This document shows, one piece after another, positions 1 to 7,387 of a DNA stretch of 14,699 nucleotides. The DNA is taken from the NCBI GenBank assembly GCA_943326315.2, contig CALPSU020000027.1, positions 1 to 14,699 of the forward strand, given 5' to 3'. This DNA comes from Chryseobacterium gleum (lineage in GTDB: Bacteria > Bacteroidota > Bacteroidia > Flavobacteriales_D > Crocinitomicaceae). Every line of letters begins with the position of its first letter. Position 1 is the first letter of the stretch. The position numbers and the translations under genes are program-made. The notes under the pieces were generated by a model. The model saw only the letters and a program-made list of their open reading frames with translations, was not told the origin of the DNA and did no database searches.

Positions 1-138
1 ATTGGTGAATTGAAAAATCCTTCGTGGCAATTAGTCTTAAACAAGCGAAACACAAGCAATGGTTCTGTCGATGACCCAAATCAGAATGTAGAAAAAAGTT
101 ATGGAGGAAATAGCTATAATAATTTCAGACAATATTAA
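1..138 (+). CDS. C-terminal end of an unidentified protein (partial)
   Basis: Frame 1 is open from the first base for 45 codons to a TAA at 136-138. It encodes a polar tail rich in Asn, Ser and Gly that ends in NNFRQY. The gene starts before the window, so its length and domains are unknown. I do not recognise the family, and 45 residues of low-complexity tail are too few to assign one. The reading frame is supported only by its openness and by the stop lying right where the non-coding heptamer repeat begins. It reads in the same direction as the glycosyltransferase gene about 110 nt downstream. Confidence 0.55.
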   Translation: MGELKNPSWQLVLNKRNTSNGSVDDPNQNVEKSYGGNSYNNFRQY

Positions 139-210
139 TTAGTGGTTAGTTTTTAGCTGTTAGGTATTAGTTATGTGGGTAAAAATAGGTGTTAGTATTA
201 GTGATTAGTT
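138..210. repeat. Degenerate heptamer array NTTAGNN
   Basis: Five heptamers run without a break from 138 to 172: ATTAGTG, GTTAGTT, TTTAGCT, GTTAGGT and ATTAGTT. After about 18 nt, a second cluster of TTAGT units follows at 191-210. The array fills most of the gap between the upstream stop codon and the glycosyltransferase start. A cleaner array of the same motif in the other orientation (CATTAGT on the minus strand) lies at 11510-11537. No promoter consensus is obvious inside it. Confidence 0.6.
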
Positions 211-248
211 TTGACTATTTTTACTTCTTAGAAAAAAAATAAAAAGCA

Positions 249-1271
249 TTGAATAACGTTGCAATTGTCATATTAAACTGGAATGGAGTTAATTATCTCG
301 AGCAATTTTTAAGTAAAGTTGTTCAGTTTTCGGGTGATTGTCGAATAATTCTAGCGGATAATGCCTCAACAGATGATTCCTTAAATTTTGTTTTAGATAA
401 TTTCCCTCAGATTGAAATTATAATTAATGATGAAAATGGAGGTTTTTCAAAAGGGTACAATGATGCTCTGAAGCTTGTAAATTCTGAATTTTATATTTTA
501 TTAAATAGTGATATAGAAGTCACTCCTGGTTGGGTTTTACCCCTTTATGAAGCAATGAAGAATCCATTAGTTGCTGGATGTCAACCTAAAGTTCTTTCTT
601 ATAATGACAGAAACTTATTTGAACACGCAGGAGCTTCTGGAGGGTATTTAGACAAAAACTATTTCCCTTTTTGTAGAGGTCGAATTTTGGAGCAATTTGA
701 AAAAGATGAGGGGCAATATGATGGTGAAACAGAAATTTTTTGGGCTACTGGCGCTGCTTTAATGATTCGTTCAGAGTTATTTCATAAAGTTGGTGGTTTT
801 GATGAATATTTTTTCGCTCACATGGAGGAAATAGATTTATGTTGGCGATTAAAAAAACAAGGATTTCGTTTTATGGCTATTCCTTCATCTATAATTTACC
901 ATGTAGGAGGTGGAACTTTAGCTTATAATTCACCAAAAAAATTATATCTCAATTTTAGGAATAGTTTGTTTATGATTGTTAAAAATCATGAGGGTATCTT
1001 ATTTTTTATTTTGATAAATAGAATGATCTTGGATGGAATAGCTGCTATAAGGTTTTTAGTTAGGGGTGAGTTCAAGAATTTTAAAAGTGTGTTTAATGCG
1101 CATATGGCAATGTATTACCGCTTAAGAATTTTATTACAACAACGCAAAGAAATTAAAAAGACTTCAACAATTTTCAATTCAAGAGGTCTTTATAAAGGAA
1201 GTATATTATGGGCTAGATATTTTAAAGGTGTTACACGTTTTAAAGATTTAAACCAACGTTTTTTTGATTAA
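249..1271 (+). CDS. Family 2 glycosyltransferase
   Basis: Probable GT-A fold glycosyltransferase of family GT2, rhamnosyltransferase-like. It would transfer a nucleotide-activated sugar to a growing polysaccharide or lipid-linked glycan at the cytoplasmic face. The protein has 340 residues. VAIVILNWNG at 4-13 is the classic opening. DNAS at 37-40 carries the nucleotide-binding Asp, NGGFSKGYN at 63-71 follows, and NSD at 86-88 is the metal-binding DxD-type motif. An acidic EEID with nearby WR at 193-200 supplies the probable catalytic base. A hydrophobic stretch at about 250-272 suggests membrane association. The start is TTG at 249: an in-frame TAA lies nine bases upstream, and the first ATG downstream would remove the nucleotide-binding core. 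Acceptor and sugar cannot be told from sequence. It converges on aroQ with 7 nt between stop codons. Confidence 0.9.
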   Translation: MNNVAIVILNWNGVNYLEQFLSKVVQFSGDCRIILADNASTDDSLNFVLDNFPQIEIIINDENGGFSKGYNDALKLVNSEFYILLNSDIEVTPGWVLPLYEAMKNPLVAGCQPKVLSYNDRNLFEHAGASGGYLDKNYFPFCRGRILEQFEKDEGQYDGETEIFWATGAALMIRSELFHKVGGFDEYFFAHMEEIDLCWRLKKQGFRFMAIPSSIIYHVGGGTLAYNSPKKLYLNFRNSLFMIVKNHEGILFFILINRMILDGIAAIRFLVRGEFKNFKSVFNAHMAMYYRLRILLQQRKEIKKTSTIFNSRGLYKGSILWARYFKGVTRFKDLNQRFFD

Positions 1272-1277
1272 ATTATT

Positions 1278-1295
1278 CCTATTTTTCAAAATAGG
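1278..1295. terminator. Short hairpin at the glycosyltransferase/aroQ junction (weak)
   Basis: CCTATTTT and AAAATAGG form a perfect 8-bp inverted repeat around two bases. It overlaps the aroQ stop codon and lies just after the glycosyltransferase stop. Neither strand has a clear T run after the stem, so termination is only a possibility suggested by its place between convergent genes. Confidence 0.3.
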
Positions 1296-1686
1296 ACAAA
1301 GCAATTTCATATCCTTTTATACCAAATCCAAAAATACATCCAACAGCAACAGGAGATATTAACGAAGTATGTCTAAATTCTTCTCTAGCTGAAATATTTG
1401 AAATGTGAACTTCTATAACAGGCGTTTCAATCCCACTAATACAATCTCTTAATGCGACACTTGAGTGTGTATATCCTCCGGCATTAAAAATTATTCCATC
1501 GTGTTTAGATTGCTGAATTGAATTAATTAATTCTCCTTCAATATTAGATTGATAGTAACTTAATTCTAGAGTAGTTTTTGATTTTAATTCATCAAAATAC
1601 TCTTCGAATGTTTGATTACCATATATTTGTGGTTCTCTCTTGCCTAGCAAGTTTAAATTTGGACCGTTAACGATTAAAATTTTCAT
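1279..1686 (-). CDS. aroQ: Type II 3-dehydroquinate dehydratase
   Basis: Cytoplasmic shikimate-pathway enzyme that dehydrates 3-dehydroquinate to 3-dehydroshikimate. The protein has 135 residues, slightly short for the usual 140-150 of type II dehydroquinases, which form dodecamers. All family landmarks are present: NGPNLNLLGKREPQIYG at 7-23 with Arg17 and the catalytic Tyr22, NAGGYTHSS at 68-76, EVHISN at 92-97 with the catalytic His94, and REEFRHTS at 101-108. The ATG at 1686-1684 is the natural start, giving the typical MKILIVNGPN opening. It is divergent from xerD with four bases between the two start codons, so its promoter and any leader must lie inside the xerD coding sequence. I saw no clear TAnnTTTG element there. 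Confidence 0.96.
   Translation of the reverse strand: MKILIVNGPNLNLLGKREPQIYGNQTFEEYFDELKSKTTLELSYYQSNIEGELINSIQQSKHDGIIFNAGGYTHSSVALRDCISGIETPVIEVHISNISAREEFRHTSLISPVAVGCIFGFGIKGYEIALSYFEK
1654..1661 (+). promoter_or_regulatory. Candidate -7 element for xerD, inside aroQ
   Basis: TAAATTTG matches the Bacteroidota -7 consensus TAnnTTTG and ends 29 nt before the xerD ATG. A second match, TATATTTG, lies at 1622-1629. Neither has TTG at the ideal 19-nt distance, and both lie in aroQ coding sequence on the opposite strand, so chance matches are possible. Confidence 0.35.
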
Positions 1687-1690
1687 ACTT

Positions 1691-2593
1691 ATGTTATCTT
1701 GGGATCGCTATATTAAGCATTTTGTTTCATATTTAAAAATTGAAAAGGGATTAGCTGAAAATACAATTTTCGCATATCAAAACGATGTAATGAAATTATC
1801 TGATTTTTCAATTGAAAGAAATATAAAAGTTGTTGATTTGACCTATTTAAATTTAATTGAATTTGTAACTGTTTTATACGATTTAGGTTTAAGTGCTCGA
1901 TCTCAAGCTCGAATAATTAGTGGTGTAAAACATTTTTTCGGATTTCTAATACTAGAAGATATTGTTATAGTAGATCCAAGTGAACGTCTGGAAATGCCAA
2001 GTTTAGGAACAAAGTTACCAGAAGTATTGACAATTGAAGAAATTGATCAATTGATTGACGCTATTGATATGAGCAAAGCAGAAGGCCATAGAAATAGGGC
2101 AATCATAGAAACATTATATAGTTGTGGGCTTCGAGTTTCAGAGTTGGTTAATTTAAAATTTTCTCAATTATATTTTGATGAAGGATTTGTTAGAATAATT
2201 GGAAAAGGTAATAAAGAAAGATTAGTTCCTGTTAGTGAGAGCGTTGAAAATGAAATTAATATTTATAACGAGCATGTCAGAAGTAATCAAAATATTCAAA
2301 AAGGAAATGAAAATATTGTATTTTTAAATAGGAGAGGGGCTAAATTAACACGGGTAATGATTTTTACAATAGTTAAAAATTTAGCACTAACAATTGGATT
2401 AAAAAAAACAATCTCACCTCATACTTTTAGACATTCTTTTGCAACACATTTAATTGAGGGAGGGGCTAATTTAAGAGCAATACAAGAAATGTTAGGTCAT
2501 GAATCAATTGCTACGACAGAAATTTACACACATTTAGATCAAAGGTTTTTAAGAGAAGCTATTATATCATTTCATCCTAGAAATCTGATTTAA
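1691..2593 (+). CDS. xerD: Tyrosine site-specific recombinase XerD
   Basis: Integrase-family recombinase that, with a XerC-type partner, resolves chromosome dimers at dif before cell division. The 300 residues match the usual XerD length. An N-terminal SAM-like DNA-binding domain (about 5-90) precedes the catalytic domain (about 110-290). The complete active site is visible: Arg148 in GLRVSEL, Lys172 in GKGNKERLVPV, His244 and Arg247 in SPHTFRHSFATHL, His270 in MLGHESI, and the nucleophile Tyr279 in EIYTHL. The ATG at 1691 gives the typical opening and a 4-nt gap to aroQ. An upstream ATG at 1640 would add 17 residues inside aroQ and is unlikely. No mobile-element context is seen, so this is the housekeeping enzyme rather than an element integrase. 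XerC is a possible alternative name, but length and sequence style favour XerD. Confidence 0.92.
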   Translation: MLSWDRYIKHFVSYLKIEKGLAENTIFAYQNDVMKLSDFSIERNIKVVDLTYLNLIEFVTVLYDLGLSARSQARIISGVKHFFGFLILEDIVIVDPSERLEMPSLGTKLPEVLTIEEIDQLIDAIDMSKAEGHRNRAIIETLYSCGLRVSELVNLKFSQLYFDEGFVRIIGKGNKERLVPVSESVENEINIYNEHVRSNQNIQKGNENIVFLNRRGAKLTRVMIFTIVKNLALTIGLKKTISPHTFRHSFATHLIEGGANLRAIQEMLGHESIATTEIYTHLDQRFLREAIISFHPRNLI

Positions 2594-2626
2594 AAGAATA
2601 AATTATTTATTTTTTAGAATTTAAAT

Positions 2627-2664
2627 AAAAAAATCTCAGTAAATAATTTACTTAGATTTTTTTT
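2627..2664. terminator. Bidirectional terminator between xerD and rimO
   Basis: AAAAAAATCT and AGTAAA pair with TTTACT and AGATTTTTTT around the loop TAA, with a single C/T mismatch. The stem ends in A and T runs, so it can work on either strand for the two convergent genes. Confidence 0.8.
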
Positions 2665-2680
2665 AAATATAGTATATTTT

Positions 2681-3994
2681 TTATTCTGCAATTGTTCCAT
2701 ACAAATCATAATGATCTGCACTTGTTATCGTAATATTGCAAAAATCACCAATTCTTACAAAACCTTCTGATTTTTTTACTAAAACCTCATTGTCAACATC
2801 AGGTGAGTCAAATTCAGTTCTTCCTATGAAATATTCTCCTTCAGCTCTGTCAAAAAGAACTTTGTATGTTTTACCAATTTTTAATTGATTTAATTCATAA
2901 CTAATTCCTGATTGAAGTTCCATGATTTTATCTGCACGTTCTTGCTTTACTTCAGCAGGTACGTCGTCTTCGAAATTATGGGCATGTGTGTTTTCTTCAT
3001 GAGAATAGGTGAAAATACCTAATCTATCAAAACGACTTCGTTCAACAAAATCGTACATCTCTTGAAAATCTTCTTCTGTTTCACCAGGATAGCCAGCTAT
3101 TAAAGTTGTTCTAATTGTTATTCCAGGAACTGTTTCTCTAATTTTAGCTACTAATTCTTCGGTTTTTTCTCTCGTAATACCTCTTCGCATAGCTTCTAAT
3201 ATTTTAGTAGAGCCATGTTGAAGAGGAATATCTAAGTAATTACATACATTCGATTTAGATTTCATTACTTCCAAAACATCCATAGGGAAACCAGCAGGGA
3301 AAGCATAATGTAAACGAATCCATTCAATACCTTCAACTTCTGTAAGCTTTTCAACTAATTCAGCTAGATTTCTTTTTTTATAAATATCTAGACCGTAATA
3401 TGTTAAATCTTGAGCTATTAGCATTAATTCTTTTACACCTTTAGCTGCTAAACTTTTAGCGCTTTTTACTAGGTCTTCAATTGGTGTAGAAATGTGTTTT
3501 CCTCGCATGATTGGAATAGCACAGAATGAACAAGGTCGGTCACAACCTTCAGCTATTTTGAAATATGCATAGTGAGAAGGAGTTGTTAGTAAACGTTCTC
3601 CAACTAATTCATGCTTATAATCTGCCTTTAATGTTTTTAGTAAACGAGGTAATTCACGGGTACCAAAAAAAGAATCAACTTCGGGGAATTCAGATTCTAA
3701 ATCATCTCGATATCTTTCCGATAAGCATCCAGTAACAAATACTTTATCAACTAGTCCTTCGTTTTTAGCATCAACATATTGAATAATAGTATCTATGGAT
3801 TCCTGTTTTGCATTATCAATAAAACCACATGTGTTTATGATTACAATTTCAGCATCATCCGAAGTAGATTCATGTTCTACATCAAATTTATTAGCCTTTA
3901 GCTGTGCCATTAACACTTCTGAGTCAAATGTGTTCTTTGAGCAACCTAAAGTGATAACATTTACTTTGTTTTTTTTAAGCGTCTTTGTTTTCAT
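2681..3994 (-). CDS. rimO: Ribosomal protein S12 methylthiotransferase RimO
   Basis: Radical-SAM enzyme that adds a methylthio group to a conserved aspartate of ribosomal protein S12. The protein has 437 residues, normal for the family. The N-terminal UPF0004 domain holds the three cysteines of the auxiliary 4Fe-4S cluster: Cys18 in LGCSKN, Cys56 in NTCGFI and Cys90 in TGCL. The radical-SAM motif CDRPCSFC at 151-158 (Cys151, Cys155, Cys158) follows, with TLIAGYPGETEEDF in the SAM domain. A TRAM domain from about residue 370 to the end would contact the substrate. IPIMRGKHIS after the SAM motif and LGCSKN near the start favour RimO over the tRNA enzyme MiaB. It ends at the terminator shared with xerD and is divergent from the small lipoprotein gene starting at 4079. 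Confidence 0.95.
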   Translation of the reverse strand: MKTKTLKKNKVNVITLGCSKNTFDSEVLMAQLKANKFDVEHESTSDDAEIVIINTCGFIDNAKQESIDTIIQYVDAKNEGLVDKVFVTGCLSERYRDDLESEFPEVDSFFGTRELPRLLKTLKADYKHELVGERLLTTPSHYAYFKIAEGCDRPCSFCAIPIMRGKHISTPIEDLVKSAKSLAAKGVKELMLIAQDLTYYGLDIYKKRNLAELVEKLTEVEGIEWIRLHYAFPAGFPMDVLEVMKSKSNVCNYLDIPLQHGSTKILEAMRRGITREKTEELVAKIRETVPGITIRTTLIAGYPGETEEDFQEMYDFVERSRFDRLGIFTYSHEENTHAHNFEDDVPAEVKQERADKIMELQSGISYELNQLKIGKTYKVLFDRAEGEYFIGRTEFDSPDVDNEVLVKKSEGFVRIGDFCNITITSADHYDLYGTIAE

Positions 3995-4055
3995 GGTGTA
4001 AAATTACTGATAAAGACATTAGACTGCAAGTTTAAAATTTGAATCATCTAATTTG

Positions 4056-4063
4056 TATATTTG
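4056..4063 (+). promoter_or_regulatory. -7 promoter element of the lipoprotein gene at 4079
   Basis: TATATTTG fits TAnnTTTG and ends 15 nt before the ATG. The nearest TTG, at 4039-4041, leaves only 14 nt between the elements, shorter than usual, so the -33 part is uncertain. Confidence 0.5.
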
Positions 4064-4078
4064 TGATAAAACGATTAT

Positions 4079-4543
4079 ATGATTTTAAGATTTTTTTATG
4101 TTGCTCTTATCACTGCTTGTTTAGGGGCATGTGGAATTAAAAAAGAAGAATTATCCGCACAATCTTCTACCGCTTTAAGTTTACAAAATGAAGTTATTAT
4201 TGCGAAAATTGGAGAAATACCAAAAGATTCTGCACCATTTTTAATAAATTCTGTTTCGATTGAAGGTAATATTTTAACTATTAATGTTTCATATGGTGGA
4301 GGTTGTGAAAAACACTTATTTGAAATGAAGGGAAATTCAATGGTTGCTAAATCAAAACCTCCTATTAGAAAAGTTGAATTAATTCATTTATCAAATTCTG
4401 ATAAATGTAAAAAGCAAATTATTGAAAATATTAAAGTTGATGTTTCCGAATTTGCATATAGGAAAGAAGTAGGAAGTGAAATTTATTTAAGTATAAATGG
4501 TTGGAGTGAAAAAGTTAAATATATTTTTAGTTCAAATAACTAG
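4079..4543 (+). CDS. Small predicted lipoprotein, function unknown
   Basis: The protein has 154 residues and a short lipoprotein signal: MILRFFYVALITACLGAC with the lipobox LGAC and Cys18 as the lipid-modified residue. The mature part is a compact beta-rich domain. Visible landmarks are NVSYGGGCEKHLFEM around Cys76, HLSNSDKC with Cys110, and a C-terminal YLSINGWSEKVKY strand. Cys76 and Cys110 could form a disulfide in the periplasm. I cannot name the family, although the GGGCEKH context looks conserved rather than random. It is a single-gene unit, divergent from rimO, with its own -7 element and a strong hairpin after the stop. Confidence 0.8.
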   Translation: MILRFFYVALITACLGACGIKKEELSAQSSTALSLQNEVIIAKIGEIPKDSAPFLINSVSIEGNILTINVSYGGGCEKHLFEMKGNSMVAKSKPPIRKVELIHLSNSDKCKKQIIENIKVDVSEFAYRKEVGSEIYLSINGWSEKVKYIFSSNN

Positions 4544-4545
4544 AA

Positions 4546-4592
4546 TATAATAGGTTGTTCTTAAAAGAAACAACCTATTATATAAAATTTTT
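4546..4592 (+). terminator. Rho-independent terminator after the lipoprotein gene
   Basis: A perfect 14-bp inverted repeat, TATAATAGGTTGTT (4546-4559) with AACAACCTATTATA (4569-4582), encloses a 9-nt loop and is followed by AAATTTTT. The T run is on the plus-strand side. It could also help the convergent gene ending at 4591. Confidence 0.75.
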
Positions 4593-5214
4593 AATTTAAA
4601 GTATATGTTGTTTTAATTGAACTTTTTCCTGAATTCAATCTAGTTTCATTTTTATAATCGGTATCTTCAATAGATATCATTTCGTCATTTTTCAACTCGT
4701 CGAGAACTAATGTTTTGCCATTTAAATTCGTGTAATCAAAAACATCCGTTGTTAAACCGTTGAATACGATTGTTTTTGATGTTGTTAGGAGAATAGCTTC
4801 CTTATTTTTTAAATTGTTAATATCACTTTTACCTAAAAATACCCAAGTTCCTTCTACTGTTTTTAGATTAATATTGTTGTTATATTTAATAGTTTGACTG
4901 TAAGTACCATCTTTTTTAAATGAAATTTTGTAAGAATAAAATACAGTATCAATACTTGTAATTGTAGTGTCTTTGTTTTGAATAACAGTTGTACTGATTT
5001 TGTTTTTCCCATTGTAAATTCCATTTATTGAAATAGTAGAATCTTCAAACATTTCACTTGTTGAAATTACTTGATTGGTTACTGTCCAATCTCCTGTCAA
5101 TCTAGCAGTTCTAGATCGTAAGGATAAAAAAGGATCATGTTCACCTTTCTTACAAGATAAAAAACTTAAAGAAATTAAAATTGTACTAAAACTGAAAATT
5201 ATTATTTTTTTCAT
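4591..5214 (-). CDS. Lipocalin-like lipoprotein, function unknown
   Basis: The protein has 207 residues. A lipoprotein signal (MKKIIIFSFSTILISLSFLSC, lipobox FLSC, Cys21) is followed by KKGEHDPF, a polar linker of the kind seen on surface or periplasmic lipoproteins of this phylum. The mature part starts with SLRSRTARLTGDW. The GDW at 41-43 resembles the GxW of the first strand of lipocalin-like domains. Alternating strands follow, including YKISFKKDGTYSQ and VEGTWVFLGK, and such domains form small beta barrels. No ligand or enzyme role can be inferred. It converges on the small lipoprotein gene at 4079-4543 but shares no similarity with it beyond the lipobox. Confidence 0.8.
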   Translation of the reverse strand: MKKIIIFSFSTILISLSFLSCKKGEHDPFLSLRSRTARLTGDWTVTNQVISTSEMFEDSTISINGIYNGKNKISTTVIQNKDTTITSIDTVFYSYKISFKKDGTYSQTIKYNNNINLKTVEGTWVFLGKSDINNLKNKEAILLTTSKTIVFNGLTTDVFDYTNLNGKTLVLDELKNDEMISIEDTDYKNETRLNSGKSSIKTTYTLN

Positions 5215-5399
5215 TGGTTAAATTTTTATTATTGCAATGCGAAAATACTATTTTTTTGTCTATTTAAGTTTAAAGATTTTTAAATAAATATTGTTATTTA
5301 AAATATTTCTTTTTAAATTTAAAATAGTCTTTAACCCAATAATATAAATGCTTTTCATTCATAATCAGCTTATTCTTAACTAAAGATTCAATAGAAGTC

Positions 5400-5432
5400 G
5401 TTCACAATGATTGAAATTAAAACATTGTGAAC
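5400..5432. promoter_or_regulatory. Perfect 10-bp inverted repeat, possible operator
   Basis: GTTCACAATG (5400-5409) and CATTGTGAAC (5423-5432) are exact inverted copies separated by 13 nt. They lie about 275 nt before the pckA ATG. There is no T run after the right arm, which argues against a terminator. A dimeric regulator's site is one reading; a stable hairpin in an unmapped transcript is another. Confidence 0.45.
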
Positions 5433-5661
5433 TACACGATACTTGTTTAAAAATCATTGTATTTTAGTATGAAATGAGAATTATCAGTAAGCATTTTGAT
5501 ATAAATATTGATAACATAAAATTAATACTTTTATATGTAATAATCAGTTAATCAATGTTTTAATCAATTTGTTTAGCTAGGTTTAACACACTATTAACAA
5601 TTATAGTTTAAATTGTGGGTAAAAATCTATTCATTTTTATAGAATTGAAAACCAAAAAGCA

Positions 5662-5669
5662 TAACTTTG
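5662..5669 (+). promoter_or_regulatory. -7 promoter element of pckA
   Basis: TAACTTTG matches TAnnTTTG and ends 38 nt before the pckA ATG. The TTG at 5645-5647 is only 14 nt away, shorter than the usual spacing, so the -33 assignment is doubtful. Confidence 0.5.
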
Positions 5670-5707
5670 TAACTTAAAATCAAAGCGAAAGCTCAAAATA
5701 AAAAGGT

Positions 5708-7324
5708 ATGAACATTTTTGGAAAACAAGGTAAAAATGCTGATTTGAATAAATCTATTGGTTTAGAAGGATTAGAAAATGAATTTTGGAATCTATCACCA
5801 GCTGAATTAGTAGAAGATACTATTTTGAATGGACAAGGGATGCTTACAGATAATGGAGCGTTAGCTATTGAAACAGGTGAGTTTACAGGACGTTCTCCTA
5901 AAGATCGTTTTGTAGTTATCGATGAAAAAACAGAAAATTCTGTTTGGTGGGGAGATGTTAATATCAAATTTACACCTGAAAAGTTTGATGCTCTTTATGG
6001 TAAAATGAAATCTTATCTGAAAGGAAAAGATGTTTACGTTCGTGATGCGTATGCATGTGCTGATAAAGATTTCCGTTTAAATATACGTGTAGTTACAGAA
6101 ACTCCATGGTCAAATATGTTTGCTTACAATATGTTTTTACGACCAACTGAAGCTGAAATTGAAGATTTTACTCCAGAATGGCATATCGTATGTGCTCCAG
6201 ATTTCATGGCAGTTGCAGATGAAGATGGTACACGTCAACATAATTTTGCAATATTGAATTTCACTAAAAAAATGATTATCATTGGTGGCACAGGATATAC
6301 AGGTGAAATTAAAAAAGGAATTTTTTCTGTTTTGAATTATATATTGCCTCATGAGAAAAATGTATTATCAATGCATTGTTCAGCTAACATTGGAAAAGAT
6401 GGTGATACTGCTGTTTTCTTTGGTTTGTCTGGAACGGGTAAAACAACTTTATCTTCAGATGAAAATCGTCAATTAATTGGAGATGATGAGCATGGTTGGT
6501 CTGACAATTCAGTTTTCAATTTTGAAGGTGGATGTTATGCTAAAACTATTGATTTATCTAGAGAAAAAGAGCCGCAAATTTTCGATGCGATTAAATTTGG
6601 TGCAATTTTAGAAAATATTGTTTTTGAGGATGGAACTTCTTCTCCAGATTATGAAGATAATTCTATTACTGAAAATACACGTGTTTCTTATCCAATTCAT
6701 TTTATTGATAATACAGTAGATCCTTCAGTTGGAACAGCTCCAAAAAATATTTTCTTTTTAACAGCTGATGCTTTTGGTGTTTTACCTCCGATTTCTAAAT
6801 TAACTAAAGAACAAGCAATGTACCATTTCATGTCTGGTTATACTGCAAAAGTTGCAGGAACAGAAATGGGAATTACAGAGCCAACAACAACTTTCTCAGC
6901 TTGTTTTGGAAAAGCATTTTTACCATTACATCCTGCTAAATACGCTAAATTGTTAGGTGAGAAATTAGAAGGTACAGATATTAAAGTTTGGTTAATCAAT
7001 ACAGGCTGGTCTGGTGGATCTTATGGAGTAGGAAGTAGAATGAAGTTGTCTTTTACAAGAGCAATGATTACTGCTGCTTTAACTGGTAAATTAGATAATG
7101 TTAAGTATGAAACTTTACCTATTTTTGAGTTAGCAATGCCTACAGAATGTGAAGGGGTTCCGTCTGAGATTTTAAATCCTCGTGGTACTTGGGTTGATAA
7201 AGCTGCTTATGATGAAACAGCAAATAATTTAGCTGGTCAATTTGTGAAAAACTTTGAGCAATATGCTGCAGAAACAAGTGAAGATATCTTAGCTGCTTCT
7301 CCTAAAGTTTTAGCGAAAAATTAA
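5708..7324 (+). CDS. pckA: ATP-dependent phosphoenolpyruvate carboxykinase
   Basis: Cytoplasmic gluconeogenic enzyme that converts oxaloacetate and ATP to phosphoenolpyruvate, CO2 and ADP. The protein has 538 residues, the normal length for the ATP-dependent class. FTGRSPKDRF at 59-68 has the oxaloacetate-binding Arg62. YTGEIKKGIFS at 197-207 has Tyr197 and the metal-binding Lys203. SMHCSANIG at 221-229 has His223. The P-loop GLSGTGKTTLS at 239-249 has Lys245, and IGDDEHGW at 257-264 has the kinase-2 Asp residues. ENTRVSYPI at 322-330 carries Arg325. The P-loop form and the size exclude the GTP-dependent class. The start follows the -7 element with a leader of roughly 35 nt. A strong terminator follows, so it is probably a single-gene unit. 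The long upstream region with an inverted repeat may carry control sites. Confidence 0.97.
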   Translation: MNIFGKQGKNADLNKSIGLEGLENEFWNLSPAELVEDTILNGQGMLTDNGALAIETGEFTGRSPKDRFVVIDEKTENSVWWGDVNIKFTPEKFDALYGKMKSYLKGKDVYVRDAYACADKDFRLNIRVVTETPWSNMFAYNMFLRPTEAEIEDFTPEWHIVCAPDFMAVADEDGTRQHNFAILNFTKKMIIIGGTGYTGEIKKGIFSVLNYILPHEKNVLSMHCSANIGKDGDTAVFFGLSGTGKTTLSSDENRQLIGDDEHGWSDNSVFNFEGGCYAKTIDLSREKEPQIFDAIKFGAILENIVFEDGTSSPDYEDNSITENTRVSYPIHFIDNTVDPSVGTAPKNIFFLTADAFGVLPPISKLTKEQAMYHFMSGYTAKVAGTEMGITEPTTTFSACFGKAFLPLHPAKYAKLLGEKLEGTDIKVWLINTGWSGGSYGVGSRMKLSFTRAMITAALTGKLDNVKYETLPIFELAMPTECEGVPSEILNPRGTWVDKAAYDETANNLAGQFVKNFEQYAAETSEDILAASPKVLAKN

Positions 7325-7339
7325 AAGATATATAGTTAT

Positions 7340-7371
7340 AAAAAAAGCGCAGAGTAATCTGCGCTTTTTTT
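7340..7371. terminator. Strong bidirectional terminator after pckA
   Basis: AAAAAAAGCGCAGA (7340-7353) and TCTGCGCTTTTTTT (7358-7371) form a perfect stem around the loop GTAA. The GC core is flanked by A and T runs, so it serves both pckA and the convergent small lipoprotein gene. Confidence 0.92.
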
Positions 7372-7387
7372 ATGTTATTTTTTTAAG

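Larger units (their letters stand above)
5215..5707. other. 493-nt non-coding stretch upstream of pckA
   Basis: This stretch is very AT-rich and holds no convincing reading frame on either strand. It is the shared upstream region of the lipocalin-like gene and pckA. It contains a perfect inverted repeat at 5400-5432, the direct repeat TTAATCAAT at 5548-5556 and 5560-5568, and the pckA -7 element at 5662-5669. For the minus-strand gene, TATTTTCG (reverse complement of 5240-5247) is one base away from TAnnTTTG. An unrecognised small RNA cannot be excluded. Confidence 0.6.

Noticed and set aside
1640..1690. Upstream extension of xerD starting MPSKFKFG
   Set aside because: It would overlap the aroQ coding sequence by 47 bases and add residues atypical for XerD. 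The ATG at 1691 gives the normal length and opening.
1691..2593. Integrase of a mobile element
   Set aside because: Length and sequence fit housekeeping XerD. There are no cargo genes, attachment-site repeats or a neighbouring tRNA.
3795..4001. Plus-strand open frame of 68 codons
   Set aside because: It lies opposite the start of rimO, which has clear family motifs. The product looks like a reverse-strand reading, with no domain.
5680..5967. Minus-strand open frame of 95 codons
   Set aside because: It is antisense to the start of pckA, with no recognisable motif.
6137..6352. Minus-strand open frame of 71 codons
   Set aside because: It lies wholly inside pckA on the opposite strand and has no independent support.
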